Source: Balneolales bacterium (GTDB lineage Bacteria > Bacteroidota > Rhodothermia > Balneolales > Natronogracilivirgulaceae). From it: a stretch of DNA of 8,886 nt. Of this stretch, positions 6,716 to 8,886 are shown in pieces (the stretch's first letter is position 1; each line of letters begins with the position of its first letter). The stretch is taken from NCBI GenBank assembly GCA_007131625.1, contig SLQC01000387.1, forward strand, positions 1-8,886, given 5' to 3'. The translations under genes and the position numbers were made by a program. Under the pieces are notes generated by a model that worked only from the letters and a program-made list of their open reading frames with translations, did no database searches and had not been told where the DNA came from.

Positions 6716-7327
6716 ATGATTATCGCTATTGTCGGACACGGAAGAGTAGGAGGCACTCTGGCTCAACGATGGGCAGACAGAGGCCACCATGTAATCGTGG
6801 GAACCCGTAAACCGGCCGATAACCGGGTCGACCGGCTTACACAACATCCGGGAATTTCATCTTTGCCCATTCCGGAGGCAGTCCGAATGTCCGAAGTAAT
6901 ACTTGTAGCCACTCCACCTCATATTGCCCGTGAACTGGTTCAAATGTTCGGAGACCTTCATGGAAAAATAGTGGTGGATGCCACAAACGGTGTACGTTCC
7001 AAACCGGAAGATTACCCGACCGCCTACCATGTTTTCGAAGATCTGACCCGTGCCGAAGTTGTCAAATGTTTCAATTCCACCGGCTACGAAAATATGAATG
7101 ATCCCCGCTACGGTGATGTCTCTCTGGATATGTTTATGGCTGGCAGCAGTGCCTCTGCCAAAAAGGCGGCTTCTGAACTGGCCAAAGACTGCGGCTTCGA
7201 CCATTGTTATGATTTTGGTGGATCGGATCAGGTGGAACTGCTTGAAAAATTGGCCCTTGCCTGGATTAATCTTGCGGTAATTCAGGGACATGGCCGACAT
7301 TCCGGATTCAAGTTATTACGAAAGTAA
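6716..7327 (+). CDS. NAD(P)-binding protein related to F420-dependent NADP reductase
   Basis: A 203-residue single-domain Rossmann protein of the F420-dependent NADP reductase (NADP_Rossmann/F420_oxidored) superfamily. Bacteria lacking F420 use such proteins as NADPH-dependent reductases of unknown substrate. Visible parts: IAIVGHGRVGGTLAQRW with the GxGxxG turn at 7-12, VIVGTRKP after the second strand where Arg fits NADPH, VILVATPP at the end of strand four, KIVVDATNGV, and CFNSTGYENM matching the KAFNT-GxxNM-like segment. FMAGSSASAK and CGFDHCYDFGG follow, then the C-terminal helix ALAWINLAVIQGHGR and SGFKLLRK, typical of the family's end. The length is usual. The start at 6716 places the glycine motif correctly; no Shine-Dalgarno sequence is visible. 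A near-copy of the last eight codons lies 67 bases downstream. Confidence 0.88.
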   Translation: MIIAIVGHGRVGGTLAQRWADRGHHVIVGTRKPADNRVDRLTQHPGISSLPIPEAVRMSEVILVATPPHIARELVQMFGDLHGKIVVDATNGVRSKPEDYPTAYHVFEDLTRAEVVKCFNSTGYENMNDPRYGDVSLDMFMAGSSASAKKAASELAKDCGFDHCYDFGGSDQVELLEKLALAWINLAVIQGHGRHSGFKLLRK

Positions 7328-7395
7328 CGATGCCGTAAACGCCATATTCCAGAACCTGTCCTTTGACTCCGGATTCAAGTTTTTACGAAAATAAC
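7301..7395 (+). repeat. 28-bp direct repeat, duplicated gene tail
   Basis: Positions 7301-7328 and 7368-7395 agree at 26 of 28 bases (TCCGGATTCAAGTT, then TTACGAAA, then TAAC, with two substitutions). The first copy encodes SGFKLLRK and the stop of the Rossmann protein; the second encodes SGFKFLRK and a stop. Both differences are compatible with a related protein sequence. Confidence 0.85.
7338..7394 (+). pseudogene. Leftover C-terminus of a second, related Rossmann gene
   Basis: The frame NAIFQNLSFDSGFKFLRK, ending at TAA 7392-7394, parallels the end of the intact upstream protein (NLAVIQGHGRHSGFKLLRK). The alignment runs past the 28-bp repeat at the protein level only (I/IQN against IQG), which fits a diverged paralogue rather than simple slippage. 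Everything before this tail is missing. I infer a former tandem pair reduced by deletion; a short-range duplication of the 3' end followed by mutation is the alternative. Confidence 0.5.
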
Positions 7396-7417
7396 CCGTC
7401 GTTGCTGCATTTTTATT

Positions 7418-7934
7418 TCAATCAGTCCTTGATGTAACCCTGTCCCTGAAGCTATTCATTTCCCTGAGTGCGCTGCTACCAGCATTAACAATTTCCATAT
7501 GTCTCTGTATAGCATATTTTTGTTCTGGCGTTGGCTGTTTCAGGTCTTTGTATTCCGATACACGATTGGTCAACACTTTAAAGAAATATGCAGCATTCGC
7601 TGCCGAATCATGGAATTGAGCCTGGAAGCCCGATGTTGCATTTTCGATAGCCTTCAGGAAGTTTTCTTCAGAAAACTCCCCGGTTTCGAGATGCAATAAG
7701 AGGTACTTAAGTACGCCCACATAGGCTTCATGTTCACTCTGCAACTTATTGAGCAGAAATCGGACAACAAGAGAGACGTTCAATTGCCGATTGTCGAAAG
7801 CGTTACCAAATTCTTTGCCGAATCACCGCCTTCCGGCCAGAATCTCCGGTATGGCTCCTCTGCGGTTTTTTTCCGGAATTCATTCAACTGCTCCGAATAG
7901 AATGAAAACGCGTTAAAATCCTGCTGAGTATTTA
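7418..7934 (-). pseudogene. Helical protein of unknown family, frameshifted, 5' end lost at the IS element
   Basis: No family recognised. The 3' part (7783-7418) encodes an almost wholly helical 121 residues: VVRFLLNKLQSEHEAYVGVL, KYLLLHLETGEFSEENFLKA, IENATSGFQAQFHDSAANAA, ending in RDRVTSRTD. It looks like a small soluble four-helix-type protein; there is no signal peptide or membrane helix. Its only start is a TTG. The adjacent frame upstream (about 7934-7830) is also coding: NTQQDFNAFSFYSEQLNEF, RKKTAEEPYRRFWPEGGDS. A one-base shift near 7825 rejoins the frames through GKEFGNAFDNRQLN. No ATG opens the upstream frame. It runs straight into the left inverted repeat of the IS element, so the original start was probably removed or displaced. 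The downstream 121 residues alone could still be expressed, but that is doubtful. Confidence 0.55.
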
Positions 7935-7935
7935 A

Positions 7936-7946
7936 TCGTCCCCGAA
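7936..7946 (+). repeat. Left terminal inverted repeat of the IS element
   Basis: TCGTCCCCGAA matches the inward-reading right end at 10 of 11 positions. It directly abuts the truncated 5' end of the helical gene. Confidence 0.55.
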
Positions 7947-8043
7947 ACAGGGTTTAAATAACTGAAAAAAAAACAACTTAATAACATATTTATGTTGTCA
8001 AAATTGCAAGAAAATCCGTTTTTTAAAACAAAAACTTGCAATT

Positions 8044-8565
8044 ATGACCGGCAAAAGTCCAGACCAAAACCAGCGCGACTGCTTCGACCCGTTGCTTCAG
8101 GATTTTATCAATCCCAAACATGACCTGGCGGTCCAAACCTTTAAAGGCAATCCCCACGACAGTCAAACGCTTTTACCGACACTGGATCATCTCAAACAGA
8201 CATGCCGGAAGCCTGTGAACACGATAGTCGTGGACCGTGGCTATCGCGGAGCAAAAGTAGATCCGAGAGTTGAAGTTATCATTCCGGGAAAGAAACGACC
8301 TCGCCAGGACTCGGAAAAACGAAGGTTGCGTCGATTATGTCGCCGACGTGCCGGAATCGAACCGGTCATTGGCCATGTGAAGTCGGATTGCCGCATGCAA
8401 CGCAATTATCTGTCGGGCTGGGTCGGGGATCAAATGAATGCCTTGCTGGCCTGCGCCGGTTACAACCTGAGAAAGCATCTGAAACAGATCAGGCGTGATA
8501 TTTTTGTCCCCATTTTTCGCGGGCTGCATATTTGGAGTCAATCCACGTATTCTGCAGCCGCCTAA
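8044..8565 (+). CDS. Transposase of IS5 family, in-frame internal deletion
   Basis: 173 residues against 400 or more in full-length relatives. Residues 1-28 (GKSPDQNQRDCFDPLLQDFI and on to NPKHDL) are the normal N-terminal leader of a long IS5-family (DUF772/DDE_Tnp_1 type) transposase. From about residue 31 (QTFKGNPHDSQTL) the sequence is already the catalytic C-terminal half. Asp64 in VVDRGYRG and Glu106 in RRRAGIEPVIGHVK survive, with the Arg-x3-Glu-x6-Lys signature (Arg102, Glu106, Lys113). The first catalytic Asp and the intervening DNA-binding helices are gone. The frame is open across the junction with normal start and stop, so a hybrid protein could be made. It cannot catalyse transposition by itself. 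It might act as an inhibitor or be moved in trans by a complete copy, but neither is shown. Confidence 0.82.
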   Translation: MTGKSPDQNQRDCFDPLLQDFINPKHDLAVQTFKGNPHDSQTLLPTLDHLKQTCRKPVNTIVVDRGYRGAKVDPRVEVIIPGKKRPRQDSEKRRLRRLCRRRAGIEPVIGHVKSDCRMQRNYLSGWVGDQMNALLACAGYNLRKHLKQIRRDIFVPIFRGLHIWSQSTYSAAA

Positions 8566-8588
8566 CCAAAACAACAAATCCTGAGTTC

Positions 8589-8599
8589 TTCAGGGACGA
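8589..8599 (-). repeat. Right terminal inverted repeat of the IS element
   Basis: Read inward on the minus strand it is TCGTCCCTGAA, followed by GAACTCAGGATTTG. It lies 24 bases after the transposase stop and pairs with 7936-7946. Confidence 0.55.
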
Positions 8600-8600
8600 C

Positions 8601-8886
8601 TAATTAACACATGCTCAGTGAAACGCGTAAGCGAAATGGCCATGTCGGCAATTCGACACAGAAGCATGATTATTTTCGACATGACATTACATCTGTCCTT
8701 AGAAAAAAAAAAATAAACAGATGAAAGAATGACGTTTTTGAGTTCCCTCGTAATGGTTATTTTATGTTTTGCGATACATTCAAATAACCAATATTAATAA
8801 TGAGTCCACTCCGAAAAGTCTGACGTGTCATTTTACATAAATATAGGCAATGCAGAACTCGCATTGCAATGGCAGGCCAATTTGCC
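8601..8886. other. Spacer to the right edge, no gene called
   Basis: No open frame of credible composition. A minus-strand reading from 8641 toward the IS (short frame with ADMAISLTRFTEHVLI) is not clearly coding and does not rejoin the helical gene in frame once the element is removed. CATGTCG (8641-8647) and CGACATG (8677-8683) form a loose inverted repeat. An A-run lies at 8702-8713. At the far right ATGGCAGGCC (8870 onward) could open a gene beyond the window, but six codons are not evidence. Confidence 0.35.
8847..8867. other. Perfect 7-bp hairpin
   Basis: GCAATGC (8847-8853), a 7-nt loop, then GCATTGC (8861-8867). On the minus strand it is followed by CTATATTTATG, weakly U-rich, so it could be the terminator of a minus-strand gene lying to the right. 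On the plus strand there is no T-run. Confidence 0.35.

Larger units (their letters stand above)
7935..8600 (+). mobile_element. Short IS5-family element with internally deleted transposase
   Basis: An imperfect terminal inverted repeat brackets the transposase frame. TCGTCCCCGAA at 7936-7946 corresponds to TCGTCCCTGAA read inward from 8599 (10 of 11), and the similarity continues with AGGGTTT against AGGATTT after a short gap. The dinucleotide TA flanks both sides (7933-7934 and 8601-8602), compatible with a minimal target duplication but too short to prove it. At about 666 bp the element is roughly half the length expected for an element with a full transposase of 400 or more residues. Left of the gene, TTGACAACATAAATATGTTAT on the minus strand is a palindromic AT-rich block, perhaps part of the end or promoter. 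Confidence 0.6.

Noticed and set aside
889..7327. The four oxidoreductases as one catabolic cluster
   Set aside because: Mixed strands, long spacers, different cofactor folds and unrelated known substrates; no transporter or regulator ties them together.
287..8617. Shared ACATGCTCA plus nearby AATTAA at 290-299 and 8602-8617 as a possible large flanking repeat
   Set aside because: The match is about ten bases plus six with a gap; matches of this size are expected by chance in this length.

Overview
The window reads as a fragment of an accessory or eroding chromosome region. The likely source is a bacterium of the Bacteroidota/Balneolota type; this is an inference. The support is the lack of clear Shine-Dalgarno sequences ahead of otherwise convincing genes, AT-rich spacers, an ORF6N-domain fragment, a lipoprotein of glycan-active beta-propeller type, and best-remembered family matches. 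No tRNA, rRNA or CRISPR array is visible.

Four intact, unrelated NAD(P)-dependent oxidoreductases stand out. They are a tartrate/D-malate dehydrogenase (889-1974, +), an aldo/keto reductase (4591-5574, +), a short-chain dehydrogenase (5687-6379, -) and an F420-dependent NADP reductase-like Rossmann protein (6716-7327, +). They do not form one operon: strands alternate, spacers are long, the aldo/keto reductase and the short-chain dehydrogenase converge, and the latter diverges from the reductase-like gene. No shared pathway can be deduced.

Nearly everything between them is gene debris that becomes visible only when frames are spliced by eye. At 1-612 (-) there is an unrecognised protein in five frame segments. 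From 1992 to 2889 there are tails of an ORF6N-domain gene, an unknown plus-strand gene, and a DUF4256 gene whose 3' end has been replaced by the 3' end of a DUF1801 gene. At 3242-4091 (+) lies a lipoprotein with a five-bladed-propeller-like body, broken by one frameshift and one stop. At 7338-7394 there is a leftover second copy of the reductase-like gene's tail. At 7418-7934 (-) lies a helical protein with a frameshift and a missing start.

The right end carries a short IS5-family element (about 7935-8600) bounded by imperfect inverted repeats. Its transposase has lost the central part of the protein in frame, so it keeps the N-terminal leader and the last two catalytic acidic residues but not the first. 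The element abuts the broken 5' end of the helical gene.

I see no convincing new multi-gene system. The most informative signals are the pattern of decay around intact redox genes, the DUF4256/DUF1801 chimera, and the in-frame deleted transposase.
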